Source of the DNA: Burkholderiaceae bacterium
GTDB taxonomy: Bacteria > Pseudomonadota > Gammaproteobacteria > Burkholderiales > Burkholderiaceae
Length of the DNA stretch: 64,000 nt
Assembly (NCBI GenBank): GCA_947462685.1
Contig: CANHPL010000001.1
Coordinates: 124,001-188,000 of the forward strand
Reading direction: 5' to 3'
Shown here: positions 27,087 to 36,495 of the stretch, one piece after another
How positions within the stretch are numbered: position 1 is the stretch's first letter
Layout: every line of letters starts with the position of its first letter
The notes under the pieces: generated by a model
Databases searched by the model: none
What the model saw: the letters and a program-made list of their open reading frames with translations, nothing else
What the model was told of the DNA's origin: nothing
Position numbers and translations under genes: made by a program

Positions 27087-27191
27087 TTAACCAAAAATTA
27101 TTTTTTTAAGAACAAATGCAACAAAAAAAGTAATGGCAATGGTAAGTAAGGTAATTGCCATCCTTTTATTTGAAACTGATGTTTTCTCCAT
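27087..27191 (-). CDS. Small cytochrome oxidase assembly protein (34 aa)
   Basis: Read directly from the minus strand: ATG at 27191, 34 codons, TAA at 27087-27089. The product begins MEKTSVSNKRMAITLLT and is a single membrane helix preceded by a basic patch and ended by KKIIFG. Burkholderiales carry such a single-helix protein between coxA and ctaG, named a small cytochrome oxidase assembly protein. It starts 5 bases after the coxA stop. No biochemical role is established to my knowledge. Confidence 0.75.
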   Translation of the reverse strand: MEKTSVSNKRMAITLLTIAITFFVAFVLKKIIFG

Positions 27192-27196
27192 TTGTC

Positions 27197-28795
27197 TTAT
27201 TTAATCGTTGGAGGTGTTTCAAACGTGTGGAATGGAGCAGGCGATGGAATTGTCCACTCTAAGCCTTCAGCACCTTCCCACGATTGCGCTTCAGCCTTTT
27301 TACCGCCACGATATGTTGGTAAAACAACTGCCAGAAGGAAATATAGCTGTGATAAGCCAAATCCAAGAGCGCCTATTGATGCGACCGCATTAAAGTCAGC
27401 AAATTGAACTGGGTAGTCGGCATAACGTCTTGGCATTCCTGCTAGGCCCAAAAAGTGCATAGGGAAAAAAGTGAGGTTGAAGAAAATCATGGAGCTCCAA
27501 AAATGGATTTTGCCACGTGTTTCATTCGCCATGTATCCAGTCCACTTAGGTACCCAATAATAAAAACCTGAGAACATGGCAAATAATGAACCAGCAACTA
27601 AAACATAATGGAAGTGAGCAACGACATAATAGGTGTCTTGAATACCTATATCAATTGGCGCCATCGCACAAATTAATCCAGTAAATCCACCCAAAGTAAA
27701 TACGAAAATAAAGCCTATTGCCCACAACATTGGCGTTTCGAAGGTCAATGAACCCTTCCACATCGTTGCAATCCAATTAAATACTTTCACTCCTGTAGGA
27801 ACTGCAATTAACATCGTTGCGTACATAAAAAATAATTGTCCCGTTACTGGCATTCCAGTTGCGAACATGTGATGTGCCCAAACAATAAACGACAGAATCG
27901 CGATAGAAGATGTTGCATAAACCATTGAGCTATAGCCAAACAGTTTTTTGCGAGCGAATGTTGGTATAACCTCGCTTACGATTCCAAATGCAGGCAGAAT
28001 CATAATATATACTTCTGGGTGTCCAAAGAACCAGAAAATATGTTGATACATCACTGGATCACCACCACCAGCAGCCGCAAAGAAACTTGTTCCAAAATGG
28101 CGGTCCGTTAATACCATCGTGATAGCGCCTGCAAGTACAGGCATCACAGCGATCAATAAATAAGCAGTGATTAACCAAGTCCAGCAGAACATCGGCATCT
28201 TCATCAATGATAAACCTGGAGCGCGCATATTAAGGATGGTTACAATAATGTTGATCGAGCCCATAATGGATGAAGCGCCCATTAAGTGAATCGCAAAAAT
28301 AGTCATATCCATACCAGGTCCCATTTGCACGGAAAGCGGTGCATAAAGAGTCCAGCCTGCTGCAGTAGCTCCGCCAGGCGCTAAAAATGAACCAAATAAC
28401 AATAGTCCAGCGACGGGCATAATCCAAAAACTAAAATTATTCATTCTGGCAAAAGCCATGTCTGATGCGCCAATTTGCAATGGAATCATCAGGTTAGCAA
28501 AGCCTACAAAGGCCGGCATAATTGCCCCGAAAACCATAATCAAACCATGCATCGTAGTTAATTGATTAAAGAACTCGGGTCTTAGAAACTGAAGACCCGG
28601 CTGAAATAATTCCAAACGAATTAGTAGGGCCATCGTGCCGCCAGCAAACAAATTGACCAATGCAAAAATTAAATACATGGTCCCAATATCTTTGTGGTTC
28701 GTGGCAAATAGCCAACGGCGCCAGCCATGGGGCATTGCATGAGCATGGTCATCATGACCGTGATGTGTATCGTGCGCTGTAGTGATCGTCGTCAT
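27197..28795 (-). CDS. ctaD: Cytochrome c oxidase subunit I
   Basis: Catalytic subunit of the heme-copper oxidase, with heme a, heme a3 and CuB. A 532-residue, 12-helix protein. Motifs include [17 protein letters not shown] (His-Tyr cross-link), VWAHHMF (CuB histidines) and [12 protein letters not shown] (heme ligands). The His-rich N-terminus is typical. It pumps protons while reducing oxygen at the inner membrane. Confidence 0.98.
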   Translation of the reverse strand: MTTITTAHDTHHGHDDHAHAMPHGWRRWLFATNHKDIGTMYLIFALVNLFAGGTMALLIRLELFQPGLQFLRPEFFNQLTTMHGLIMVFGAIMPAFVGFANLMIPLQIGASDMAFARMNNFSFWIMPVAGLLLFGSFLAPGGATAAGWTLYAPLSVQMGPGMDMTIFAIHLMGASSIMGSINIIVTILNMRAPGLSLMKMPMFCWTWLITAYLLIAVMPVLAGAITMVLTDRHFGTSFFAAAGGGDPVMYQHIFWFFGHPEVYIMILPAFGIVSEVIPTFARKKLFGYSSMVYATSSIAILSFIVWAHHMFATGMPVTGQLFFMYATMLIAVPTGVKVFNWIATMWKGSLTFETPMLWAIGFIFVFTLGGFTGLICAMAPIDIGIQDTYYVVAHFHYVLVAGSLFAMFSGFYYWVPKWTGYMANETRGKIHFWSSMIFFNLTFFPMHFLGLAGMPRRYADYPVQFADFNAVASIGALGFGLSQLYFLLAVVLPTYRGGKKAEAQSWEGAEGLEWTIPSPAPFHTFETPPTIK

Positions 28796-28827
28796 TATTA
28801 TTCCAATTTCTTTAATATGAATTTAAT

Positions 28828-29985
28828 TTACTTATTTGCAGCTCTTGCGTTAACAAAGTCACTAGGCTGAATGACTTCGCCGGTTTTATTGCTCCAAGAG
28901 TTACGCGTAAAGGTCATAACAGCTGCCAGCTCAGTATCTGATAAACGAGCCCAATTCGGCATTGCATTTTTACCTTTTAAAAGAATTTGATATTGAGCTT
29001 CTTTTGGACCAAGAACAACTTTGTCGCCATCAAGTGCTGGGAAGGCGCCGCCACCTTTACCGTTAGGTTGATGACAAACAGAGCAGTTTGCAGCATACAC
29101 TTTTGCGCCGCGATCTTTTAACTCTTCAAGTGTGTATGTTTTTGATGGGTCGTCAGCGAGAGCAGCTAGTTCTTTTTTCTTAGCGGATACCCAAGTTGAA
29201 TAATCTGCATCAGAAACCACTTTGACAACAATCGGCATGAATGCATGCTCTTTTCCGCACAACTCAGAACACTGTCCGCGATAAGTTCCGATTTTTTCTG
29301 CCTTGAACCACGTATCTCTCACAAACCCAGGAATTGCATCCTGTTTAACGCCAAAACCTTGAACTGTCCAAGCATGAATCACATCATCTGCAGTTGTGAT
29401 CACGCGGATTTTTTTGTTGACTGGTACAACCACTTCATTATCAACTTCCATTAAATAAGTGTTTGATTTTTCTTCTAAGTTATTGATTTGCTCACGCGGG
29501 GTGGACAAGGTTGAAAGGAAATTAATGCCCTCACCCTCACCTTTAATATATTCGTAACCCCACTTCCACTGATAGCCAATCGCTTTAATGGTGATATCTG
29601 CATTAGTAGTATCTTTCATTGCAACTACTGTTTTAGTTGCAGGCAGTGCCATACCAATCACGATGAGCAGTGGAATAATCGTCCAAATGATTTCCACTGT
29701 AGTGCTTTCATGGAAGGACGCAGGCTTATGGCCTGATGATTTTCTATGTTTGATGATCGAATACAACATTACACCAAAAACTACTACAAAGATGACTGTA
29801 CAGATAATCATCATGAACCAATGAAGCCAATGGATATCTTCCATAATTTTGGTCACTGGCGCCGCAAAGTTTAACTGTCGAACAGCTGGGCCACCAGGCA
29901 TATCGCTATATGCAAAAGACAGAGGACTTAGTAAAAGGGTTAAAAAGCCTACAAAATAAAGTGAAACGTTGCGCTGTAATTTCAT
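28828..29985 (-). CDS. ctaC: Cytochrome c oxidase subunit II with fused cytochrome c domain
   Basis: Electron entry subunit. A signal peptide and two membrane helices are followed by the CuA cupredoxin domain with CSELCGKEHAFMP, then a C-terminal cytochrome c domain with CSVCHQPNGKG and the axial-methionine region GKNAMPNWARLSD. The 385-residue length reflects this caa3-like fusion, common in Burkholderiales. GGGAAG precedes the ATG. It heads the oxidase operon. Confidence 0.97.
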   Translation of the reverse strand: MKLQRNVSLYFVGFLTLLLSPLSFAYSDMPGGPAVRQLNFAAPVTKIMEDIHWLHWFMMIICTVIFVVVFGVMLYSIIKHRKSSGHKPASFHESTTVEIIWTIIPLLIVIGMALPATKTVVAMKDTTNADITIKAIGYQWKWGYEYIKGEGEGINFLSTLSTPREQINNLEEKSNTYLMEVDNEVVVPVNKKIRVITTADDVIHAWTVQGFGVKQDAIPGFVRDTWFKAEKIGTYRGQCSELCGKEHAFMPIVVKVVSDADYSTWVSAKKKELAALADDPSKTYTLEELKDRGAKVYAANCSVCHQPNGKGGGAFPALDGDKVVLGPKEAQYQILLKGKNAMPNWARLSDTELAAVMTFTRNSWSNKTGEVIQPSDFVNARAANK

Positions 29986-30025
29986 TTTCTTCCCAAAATT
30001 GAAGATTTTTATAATTTGAATTTCT

Positions 30026-30031
30026 ATTATA
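30026..30031 (-). promoter_or_regulatory. Candidate -10 element for the oxidase operon
   Basis: TATAAT on the minus strand 41 bases before the ctaC ATG, in an AT-rich gap of 108 bases. No convincing -35 box; the surrounding sequence is so AT-rich that chance is a real alternative. Confidence 0.3.
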
Positions 30032-30093
30032 TTATTTTTTTATTAAAAACCTTGGCCTGCATTGAATTCTGTTGTTCGAAATGTAAGTGGATG

Positions 30094-30873
30094 CTAATTT
30101 TTATAGGTTCTTTTAATGCTTTCTGGGGATATTCTTGTGACTCCAGTTTCTTTTTTAGGCACCTTCCACGCATGGCCATAAACAACTTCCACCGTCAAAA
30201 CCATTTTTTTATACTCTTGCTTCATTTCGACTAATTGTCGATTGAGATTTTGTACATTGGCAAAATGGCTATCGACGTCATGAATTGCAAGTAAATCCTT
30301 AAGTAACAATTCACTATTTTCGTATTCTAAATTCAAGTACTCCATATTCATTACAGGATCAGCAAAGCTAGATTGAATTAATAGGTCGCCGATTTCATGC
30401 ATATCTGGTCCAACATGACCACCTTGTAAGTCTAGATGAAAATACTCTTTTCCAGTATCCGGCCCCAAGTAATTAAACATCATGAGGCCTTGATTGTTAA
30501 GGCATTTACCAACTTTTAAGAAAAATAGGGGATAGTTCTCAACTAGTTGACGCAGTGGCCCCGCCCAAACAAAATCAAAATCAGCCATATCCAATTCTTT
30601 TTCAAAGTCAAAAAATGAAATCGATTTTTTCTTGAAGGGATTCATGAAGTTTAAAAAACTTTTCTGTTGAAAATTTTTCTGATCTGACCATATATCTGCC
30701 TGTGGGTACTTTTCTAAAAAAGAGTTAAAAGTACTTTGATCGAAATTTCCTAGTAAAAGAATCTTTTTAGGATCGATTTTGATAAATGGCAAATTTTGAG
30801 CCATTCTTTCAGAAATTTCTGATGTCAACCATGTCCAAAATTGATTGCGAGTGGTGTTTAAATGCTTTGTCAT
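30094..30873 (-). CDS. SAM-dependent methyltransferase, BioC-like
   Basis: A 259-residue class I methyltransferase-like protein. The region KKILLLGNFDQSTFNSFLEKYP corresponds to the SAM-binding strand-loop but the glycine-rich loop is poorly kept, and FDFVWAGPLRQLVENYPLFF matches the post-motif segment of the BioC-like group. Burkholderiales usually have a methyltransferase gene divergent from comF, as here. Substrate unknown; a malonyl-ACP methyltransferase role is not supported enough to name it bioC. ATG at 30873 is preferred; the frame extends to 30915. Confidence 0.7.
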   Translation of the reverse strand: MTKHLNTTRNQFWTWLTSEISERMAQNLPFIKIDPKKILLLGNFDQSTFNSFLEKYPQADIWSDQKNFQQKSFLNFMNPFKKKSISFFDFEKELDMADFDFVWAGPLRQLVENYPLFFLKVGKCLNNQGLMMFNYLGPDTGKEYFHLDLQGGHVGPDMHEIGDLLIQSSFADPVMNMEYLNLEYENSELLLKDLLAIHDVDSHFANVQNLNRQLVEMKQEYKKMVLTVEVVYGHAWKVPKKETGVTRISPESIKRTYKN

Positions 30874-30907
30874 GCTCTGAATAATAACTGTTTTAGGTTT
30901 ACAAAGA

Positions 30908-31603
30908 ATGCTCAACGTAATGAATCAAATCATCTGCTTTTTATTTCCGAACTGTTGTGCGCTTTGCCAACACAGGCAGCAACAAGCAATCTGTGGGTCT
31001 TGCTTACTGCAGCTTCGAAACCAGTCGGTTCATAGGAGATGCGTTATGTGTGGGACTCCCCATCAAACCTGGGTTTGTAAATCCTGCAAATACGCAAAAT
31101 GGTCTTTTGATCAATCTCTAGTCCTTTGCGATGCGTCTAGTCGTTTAATCCCGTTATTAAAGGGGATCGATGAATTCGGGCAAATCAATCATCTTCCAGC
31201 CATTTTTTATGCTTGGCATGCTCTTAATGCCAGAACAATGACGCCAGTTGATTTTTTACTTCCTCTTCCAGAACTTTTTATCAAGTCGCAAAAAAGAGGT
31301 TTTTGGTTTGCTCTTATTCTTGTTAAAAAATGGAGTCGACTGACAAGGACTCCCTACAATAGGGAATTAATTGGTATTAGTGCAATAGGTAAAAAATATA
31401 CGGAAATTAATATGCCCAGATATTATTTAGACCGTAGATATTTATATAGTGATTTATTACAGAATAAAAGAATTGCGATTGTGATGCCCTTGATGCAAAG
31501 TGAGCATGTTTTACATGCATTAGCTTCGCAATTAAAAAATCAAGGTGTGAGATGGGTTGCTTATTGGGCCCTTACTCGAAAACCTAAAAAGGATTTTTAC
31601 TGA
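30908..31603 (+). CDS. ComF-like protein with degenerate phosphoribosyltransferase domain
   Basis: A 231-residue ComF/GntX relative. The N-terminal zinc-finger cysteines are kept (CCALCQ, CGSC, CVMC, CKSC, between residues 16 and 60). The C-terminal PRTase-like domain is eroded: the usual PRPP loop VDDVxTTG is replaced by RIAIVMPLMQSEHVL at about residues 188-202. ComF assists DNA uptake in other bacteria. An alternative ATG at 30920 would drop four residues. One-base overlap with trmL (TGATG). Confidence 0.75.
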   Translation: MLNVMNQIICFLFPNCCALCQHRQQQAICGSCLLQLRNQSVHRRCVMCGTPHQTWVCKSCKYAKWSFDQSLVLCDASSRLIPLLKGIDEFGQINHLPAIFYAWHALNARTMTPVDFLLPLPELFIKSQKRGFWFALILVKKWSRLTRTPYNRELIGISAIGKKYTEINMPRYYLDRRYLYSDLLQNKRIAIVMPLMQSEHVLHALASQLKNQGVRWVAYWALTRKPKKDFY

Positions 31604-32073
31604 TGTTTCATATTGTTCTAGTTCATCCAGAAATTCCACCAAATACGGGAAATATTATTCGTCTTTGTGCAAATACTGGATGTACGCTTCATTTAATTGA
31701 ACCTTTAGGATTTCCACTAGAAAGCACTCGCTTAAAAAGAGCTGGGCTTGATTATCATGAATTTGCCAATTTACAAGTTCATCGGCATTGGCAAGAATTC
31801 ATAGATTTAGAAAAGCCTAACCCAGATCAACTTCATGCACTAACGACGAAATCTACTCATTCATTTGGAGAGGCGAAATTTCATCCAAACGATTATTTAA
31901 TATTTGGCTCCGAAACAAAAGGTCTTCCTCAAGAAATTCGTCAAGCTATACCAAGTAATAATCATTGGCGATTGCCGATGATGCCAAATAGTCGAAGCCT
32001 TAATTTATCCAATACAGTTGCGATTGTTGCTTATGAAGCATGGGGTCAAAACAACTTCACTGGTGGACAATAG
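31603..32073 (+). CDS. trmL: tRNA (cytidine(34)-2'-O)-methyltransferase
   Basis: SPOUT-family enzyme that 2'-O-methylates the wobble base of tRNA-Leu isoacceptors. A 156-residue protein with the trefoil-knot motifs HPEIPPNTGNIIRLCANTG near the start, YLIFGSETKGLPQEI in the middle and MPNSRSLNLSNTVAIVAYEA at the end. Coupled to the ComF-like gene by TGATG. Confidence 0.95.
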   Translation: MFHIVLVHPEIPPNTGNIIRLCANTGCTLHLIEPLGFPLESTRLKRAGLDYHEFANLQVHRHWQEFIDLEKPNPDQLHALTTKSTHSFGEAKFHPNDYLIFGSETKGLPQEIRQAIPSNNHWRLPMMPNSRSLNLSNTVAIVAYEAWGQNNFTGGQ

Positions 32074-32075
32074 CT

Positions 32076-33122
32076 TTATTCTTGTTTTGGATCTCGTGAC
32101 ATGATTTCCGCAACCGCCTGTTGTGGGTTTAATTTTTGATCTAGAACTTTTACGACCGTCTGCACAATAGGCATGTCAACTTGATGAGTATTCGCAAGCT
32201 CTAAAACGGCATGCGCGCATCTAACCCCCTCGGCAACATGCCCTAAATTCTGTAATACATCTTGTAAAGATTGTCCTTGGGCTAAGGCTAATCCTACACG
32301 ACGATTTCTAGACAAGTCTCCAGTTGCTGTCAGTATCAAATCTCCGAGCCCTGTCAAACCAGCAAAGGTTTCAGATTGGGCCCCTAAGGCGATTCCTAAC
32401 CTGGTCATTTCAGCCATCCCTCTAGTAATCAACGCAGCCCTAGCATTGTGTCCTAAATGAAGCCCATCAGCAATTCCAGAAGCAATCGCTAAAATATTTT
32501 TGATGGCTCCGCCTAACTCCACACCTATTACGTCATCAGTTGCATAAATACGCATATTGCCATGATGAAACGCGTGTTGCGCAATAAGGCATAAGTCTTG
32601 ATTTGAACTCGCTATAGTTAAGGCGCAGGGCATGCCTTTAGCGACTTCAATAGCAAAGCTCGGTCCCGAAAGAATACCTGCACTTATACCTTTAGAGATA
32701 GGGTATTGCGCAAATACTTCAGACAGGATTTCATGTGATAGTTTTCCATTGTCGGGGTCAATACCTTTACATAACCAAATCCAATATTTAGGAAATTTTC
32801 CATGCTTCAATATATCTTTGGCAATATCTTTTAATCCGGAAAATGGCGTTGCAATTACCAACACATGATTAGGCTCATTCGGTGTTGCAAAGATATCTCG
32901 CCAACAAGTCTTGATTTTCAGATTGTTAGGCAGTGCAACCCCAGGTAAATATCGTGTATTTTCGCTATCAGTTCGTAGGGCTTGAGCCTGATTTTCCTGC
33001 CTTGGGCACAGCGTAATGTCAATCTTATTCGTTGCAGACTTTGCGGCATGTATCGCCATTGCAGTTCCCCATGAACCTGCACCAATAATGGTAATTTTCA
33101 TGGGAGTGGTAATAGCTTCCAT
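32076..33122 (-). CDS. gpsA: Glycerol-3-phosphate dehydrogenase [NAD(P)+]
   Basis: Makes sn-glycerol 3-phosphate for phospholipid synthesis. NAD-binding ITIIGAGSWGTAMAIHAA at the N-terminus, SGPSFAIEVAKG, VELGGAIKNILAIASG and GLTGLGDLILTATGDLSRNR follow. At 348 residues it is slightly longer than usual (about 335); the ATG at 33101 (protein start MKITIIG) is an equally good start. The gpsA-secB-grxC-rhodanese order matches gammaproteobacterial yibN-grxC-secB-gpsA. Confidence 0.95.
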   Translation of the reverse strand: MEAITTPMKITIIGAGSWGTAMAIHAAKSATNKIDITLCPRQENQAQALRTDSENTRYLPGVALPNNLKIKTCWRDIFATPNEPNHVLVIATPFSGLKDIAKDILKHGKFPKYWIWLCKGIDPDNGKLSHEILSEVFAQYPISKGISAGILSGPSFAIEVAKGMPCALTIASSNQDLCLIAQHAFHHGNMRIYATDDVIGVELGGAIKNILAIASGIADGLHLGHNARAALITRGMAEMTRLGIALGAQSETFAGLTGLGDLILTATGDLSRNRRVGLALAQGQSLQDVLQNLGHVAEGVRCAHAVLELANTHQVDMPIVQTVVKVLDQKLNPQQAVAEIMSRDPKQE

Positions 33123-33125
33123 TTG

Positions 33126-33620
33126 CTAGTTAGGTAAAATAATTCCTGAATCTGCAGTTTCGTTATTGGCCGCCATCGAGCGTTGTTCGTATAGCTGATG
33201 GAAGTTGATTTCTGATAAATGAATCGGCTGGAATCCTGCTCTTCCAATGAGGTCAGCAATGTTTGATCTCAAGTAAGGGTAAATAATGCTTGGACAAGCT
33301 ATCGCCAACATTGGCTCAACTTGCTCTGGGGGAATATTTTTCAATTCAAAAATCCCAGCCTGTTGAGCTTCGACCAGAAACAACACTTTATCTTCTACTC
33401 TCGTGGTGACATTACCAATCACTATTACTTCGAATAGATCTCCTTGTAATTGACCAAATTGAATATCTATCTGAATTTGAACGTTGGGCTCACCCGGCGT
33501 TAAAAAAATATCTGGTGCATTCGGTTGCTCTAAAGAAATATCTTTTAAATAAAGTCTTTGAATCTGAAAGATTGGGTTTAAAGATTCCTGCGGAGCAGAG
33601 TGGTTTGAAGTTTCTGACAT
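33126..33620 (-). CDS. secB: Protein-export chaperone SecB
   Basis: Tetrameric cytoplasmic chaperone delivering unfolded precursors to SecA. Conserved pieces are FQIQRLYLKDISLEQPNAP, FLVEAQQAGIFELKNIPP, LAIACPSIIYPYLRSNIADL and GFQPIHLSEINFHQLY. A 164-residue acidic protein, standard size. It is followed 3 bases later by gpsA. Confidence 0.96.
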   Translation of the reverse strand: MSETSNHSAPQESLNPIFQIQRLYLKDISLEQPNAPDIFLTPGEPNVQIQIDIQFGQLQGDLFEVIVIGNVTTRVEDKVLFLVEAQQAGIFELKNIPPEQVEPMLAIACPSIIYPYLRSNIADLIGRAGFQPIHLSEINFHQLYEQRSMAANNETADSGIILPN

Positions 33621-33645
33621 TCAATTTCCGTTTTAAATTAATCAA

Positions 33646-33903
33646 CTATTTTTGTAACATTGGGTCTAACTTGCCAGCTTTATCTAAAGCGGATAAATCA
33701 TCAAATCCACCTACATGAAAATCCCCGATATAGATTTGGGGGACTGTTCTTCTACCAGTTTTGGTCATCATTTCTTCACGCTTGACTGGATCTGAATCAA
33801 TAAAGACTTTTTCAATTTCGGTGACGCCCTTTGAGGCAAGTAATTTTTCCGCCATTCTGCAATAGGGACATACTTGGGTGCTATACATCATTACATTTGG
33901 CAT
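33646..33903 (-). CDS. grxC: Glutaredoxin 3
   Basis: Glutathione-dependent dithiol oxidoreductase with active site CPYC (Cys12, Cys15) and the glutathione-binding segment RRTVPQIYIGDFHVGGFDDL. 85 residues from the ATG at 33903, supported by GGAGAA just upstream; the longer frame to 33948 overlaps the rhodanese gene and adds nothing recognisable. gshA and gshB, which make its reductant, are at 39693-41934. Confidence 0.95.
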   Translation of the reverse strand: MPNVMMYSTQVCPYCRMAEKLLASKGVTEIEKVFIDSDPVKREEMMTKTGRRTVPQIYIGDFHVGGFDDLSALDKAGKLDPMLQK

Positions 33904-33914
33904 ATTTTCTCCAA

Positions 33915-34331
33915 TTACTTTACCAACGGTAGGCCAGCAAGATTCCATGCTTTAATCCCACCCTCAAGACAAACAACATCAGCATAGCCTTCTTTTTGTA
34001 ACTTTCCAACATAGGAAGCAGACTTTTGGCCAGTTTCACAGACCAAAATAAGGGGGGCCGACTTATCAAGTCGTATTCCGGCTAAGTTTGGTATCAAATC
34101 TTGGGCATTTATTTGCCTTGCACGGGCAATATGGCCTGTTTGATAGCCTTCTATCGCTCGTATATCTATAATATTAGCTTTACTTCGATTTATTAATTGA
34201 GTTGCAATTGCGGGGGAAACGCCTACTTTTCCTTGAATTAAACCCTGTAAATTAGGGGCTAAAAGCAATGCGCCGCTTACAAGCATTAAAGCAAGTAAGA
34301 TAAGATTATTTGTATTTGATATGAATTCCAT
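33915..34331 (-). CDS. Membrane-anchored rhodanese-like protein (YibN type)
   Basis: A single rhodanese domain after an N-terminal membrane helix (LILLALMLVSGALLLAP). The active-site cysteine loop is LVCETGQKSASYV and the domain begins IIDIRAIEGYQTGHIARA. 138 residues, as for YibN, and followed by grxC as in E. coli. Sulfur transferase substrate unknown. It shares a 22-base divergent promoter region with gpmA. Confidence 0.9.
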   Translation of the reverse strand: MEFISNTNNLILLALMLVSGALLLAPNLQGLIQGKVGVSPAIATQLINRSKANIIDIRAIEGYQTGHIARARQINAQDLIPNLAGIRLDKSAPLILVCETGQKSASYVGKLQKEGYADVVCLEGGIKAWNLAGLPLVK

Positions 34332-34343
34332 TTAACAATTATA
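34329..34343 (-). promoter_or_regulatory. Candidate leaderless promoter -10 for the rhodanese-grxC-secB-gpsA operon
   Basis: A consensus TATAAT (minus strand, 34343-34338), 6 bases, then the ATG at 34331. No Shine-Dalgarno sequence. It overlaps the gpmA -10 on the other strand by two bases. Confidence 0.45.
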
Positions 34344-34356
34344 GAATGATGTTATG
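34342..34356 (+). promoter_or_regulatory. Candidate leaderless promoter -10 for gpmA
   Basis: TAGAAT at 34342-34347, 6 bases, ATG at 34354. No Shine-Dalgarno sequence and no clear -35. Confidence 0.42.
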
Positions 34357-35043
34357 AAACAGTTGATTCTTATTCGTCACGGTGAGTCTTCCTGGAATCT
34401 AGAAAATCGATTCACAGGCTGGGTAGACGTTGATTTAACGCCGAAAGGGGCTCAACAAGCCATTGATGCTGGTCAAAAATTAAAGGCGCAAGGATATACC
34501 TTTGATATAGCCTTTACCTCTGTTTTGAAAAGGGCTATTAAAACTCTATGGCTTGTTCAAGAGCAGATGGACCTGATGTGGATACCTACGGTGCACAGCT
34601 GGCGCTTGAATGAGCGCCATTATGGTGCCCTTGCAGGTCTAAATAAGGCAGAAACAGCTGAAAAATATGGCAATGAACAAGTTCATATCTGGCGACGGTC
34701 ATATGATGTTCCTCCTCCGCTCCTTGAAGAGAGTGACCCCAGAAACTCCTTTTTAGATCCTCGATATGCCAAATTAAAGCCCGAAGACATTCCTCGGGGG
34801 GAGTGTTTGAAAGATAATGTGCAACGCGTATTGCCCTTGTGGCACGAGTCCATTGCACCAGCGTTAAAGTTGGACAAAAAAATTGTGATTTCTGCCCATG
34901 GAAACAGTATTCGCTCTTTAATCAAATATATTGATCAGGTTTCTGACTCGGACATCATGGAAGTGAATATTCCGAACGGGCAACCACTTGTTTATGAATT
35001 CGATGATAATCTAAAGCCTATTCGCCACTTTTACTTGGACTAA
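34354..35043 (+). CDS. gpmA: 2,3-bisphosphoglycerate-dependent phosphoglycerate mutase
   Basis: Glycolytic enzyme interconverting 3- and 2-phosphoglycerate. The phosphohistidine motif [18 protein letters not shown] places His9 as the phospho-acceptor; [14 protein letters not shown] and [14 protein letters not shown] supply the other catalytic residues. At 229 residues it has the BPG-dependent length. ctpA follows after 3 bases. Confidence 0.97.
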   Translation: MKQLILIRHGESSWNLENRFTGWVDVDLTPKGAQQAIDAGQKLKAQGYTFDIAFTSVLKRAIKTLWLVQEQMDLMWIPTVHSWRLNERHYGALAGLNKAETAEKYGNEQVHIWRRSYDVPPPLLEESDPRNSFLDPRYAKLKPEDIPRGECLKDNVQRVLPLWHESIAPALKLDKKIVISAHGNSIRSLIKYIDQVSDSDIMEVNIPNGQPLVYEFDDNLKPIRHFYLD

Positions 35044-35046
35044 ACC

Positions 35047-36480
35047 ATGCGTCAACTATTTAAAAATATACTTTGGGTTTCATTTGGCGCACTGGCTGGA
35101 GTTGTGGTGACGTGGCAACTATCAGCGACAGCTCAACAAACAGCATCACTTCCTTTAGATGAGTTAAGGTTATTTTCTACCGTATTCGGTAGCGTGAAAC
35201 GCGATTACGTTGAGCCAATTGATGACAAAAAACTCATTACGGATGCTGTAAAGGGCATGGTAAGTAGCCTAGACCCTCATTCTGCATTTTTAGATAGTAA
35301 AGATTTTTCCGAAATGCAAGAGCAAACCCAAGGAAAGTTTGCTGGCCTCGGTATCGAAATTTCATCAGAAGATGGCTTAGTAAAAGTGATGAATCCCATT
35401 GAGGATACTCCCGCTGCAAAAGCAGGCTTATTAGCTGGAGATCTGATTACTCGGTTAGATGACAAACCAGTTCGTGGAATGACTTTGGACCAATCTGTTC
35501 GTAAAATGCGTGGCGAACCTGGCACCAAAATAACTTTAACTATTTACAGAAAATCTGAGGAAAGAACTTTCCCAGTGACCATTACTCGCGCAGAAATCAA
35601 AGTGCAATCAGTAAAAAGTAAGCTGCTTGAAAACAACTTACTTTGGGTAAGAATTACAAGCTTCCAAGAACGTACCGTGCCTGACTTAGCAAAGAAAATG
35701 TCTGATGCCTATGCACAAAATCCTAATTTAAAGGGCGTCATTTTAGATTTAAGAAACAACGGTGGTGGAATCCTACAGGGTGCTGTAGGCGTAAGTGCCG
35801 CCTTTTTACCTCAAGGTTCAACAATTGTCTCTACAAAAGGTCAGTCCAATAATAGTAAGCAGCTCTTTAAGTCTGAACCTGAAAACTACAAGTTATCCGA
35901 ATCTTCTGACCCTCTTGCTGGAGTTCCAGATATATTTAAAAAAATTCCATTGGTAGTTTTAACAAATGCATATTCCGCCTCCGCATCTGAAATCGTAGCT
36001 GGGGCTTTACAAGATTATAAACGTGGCACGATTATGGGAAAAACCACCTTTGGCAAGGGCTCCGTACAAACAGTTCGTCAGATCTCTTCAGATACTGCCC
36101 TTAAAATTACAACTGCTTACTACTACACACCAAGTGGTAAATCTATTCAGGCGTATGGCATCAAGCCAGACATTGCTGTTGATCAAAACGCTGATGGTGA
36201 TCCAAATGATGTTTTAATCTCTCGCGAGGTAGATAGTGAAAACCATTTAAGAAATAAGCAAAAATCTGAAGACAAGCTCATTACTGATCGTGAAAAAAGA
36301 CGTATGGATGAATTGCAAATCTTAGAAGATAAAAATTCAAAAATGACGCCCGAAGAAAAGGCGAAAGAAAAGGCAAAGAAAGCTCCTGAATTCGGATCTC
36401 CAGAAGACTTTATGTTAACTCAAGCGAAAGCTTATCTAACTGGAAATACAGTGGTTCGCTCAAAATCAAAACTTGAATAA
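35047..36480 (+). CDS. ctpA: S41-family C-terminal processing protease
   Basis: Periplasmic serine protease with a signal peptide or anchor (about residues 1-30), a PDZ domain (EDGLVKVMNPIEDTPAAKAG region) and the S41 catalytic domain: Ser in NAYSASASEIVAGAL and Lys in GKTTFGKGSVQT. The C-terminal ~80 residues are highly charged and rich in Lys/Glu. 477 residues, typical of betaproteobacterial CtpA. The gpmA-ctpA-moeB order is common in Burkholderiales. Confidence 0.95.
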   Translation: MRQLFKNILWVSFGALAGVVVTWQLSATAQQTASLPLDELRLFSTVFGSVKRDYVEPIDDKKLITDAVKGMVSSLDPHSAFLDSKDFSEMQEQTQGKFAGLGIEISSEDGLVKVMNPIEDTPAAKAGLLAGDLITRLDDKPVRGMTLDQSVRKMRGEPGTKITLTIYRKSEERTFPVTITRAEIKVQSVKSKLLENNLLWVRITSFQERTVPDLAKKMSDAYAQNPNLKGVILDLRNNGGGILQGAVGVSAAFLPQGSTIVSTKGQSNNSKQLFKSEPENYKLSESSDPLAGVPDIFKKIPLVVLTNAYSASASEIVAGALQDYKRGTIMGKTTFGKGSVQTVRQISSDTALKITTAYYYTPSGKSIQAYGIKPDIAVDQNADGDPNDVLISREVDSENHLRNKQKSEDKLITDREKRRMDELQILEDKNSKMTPEEKAKEKAKKAPEFGSPEDFMLTQAKAYLTGNTVVRSKSKLE

Positions 36481-36495
36481 CGTTCTTTAAAACTT

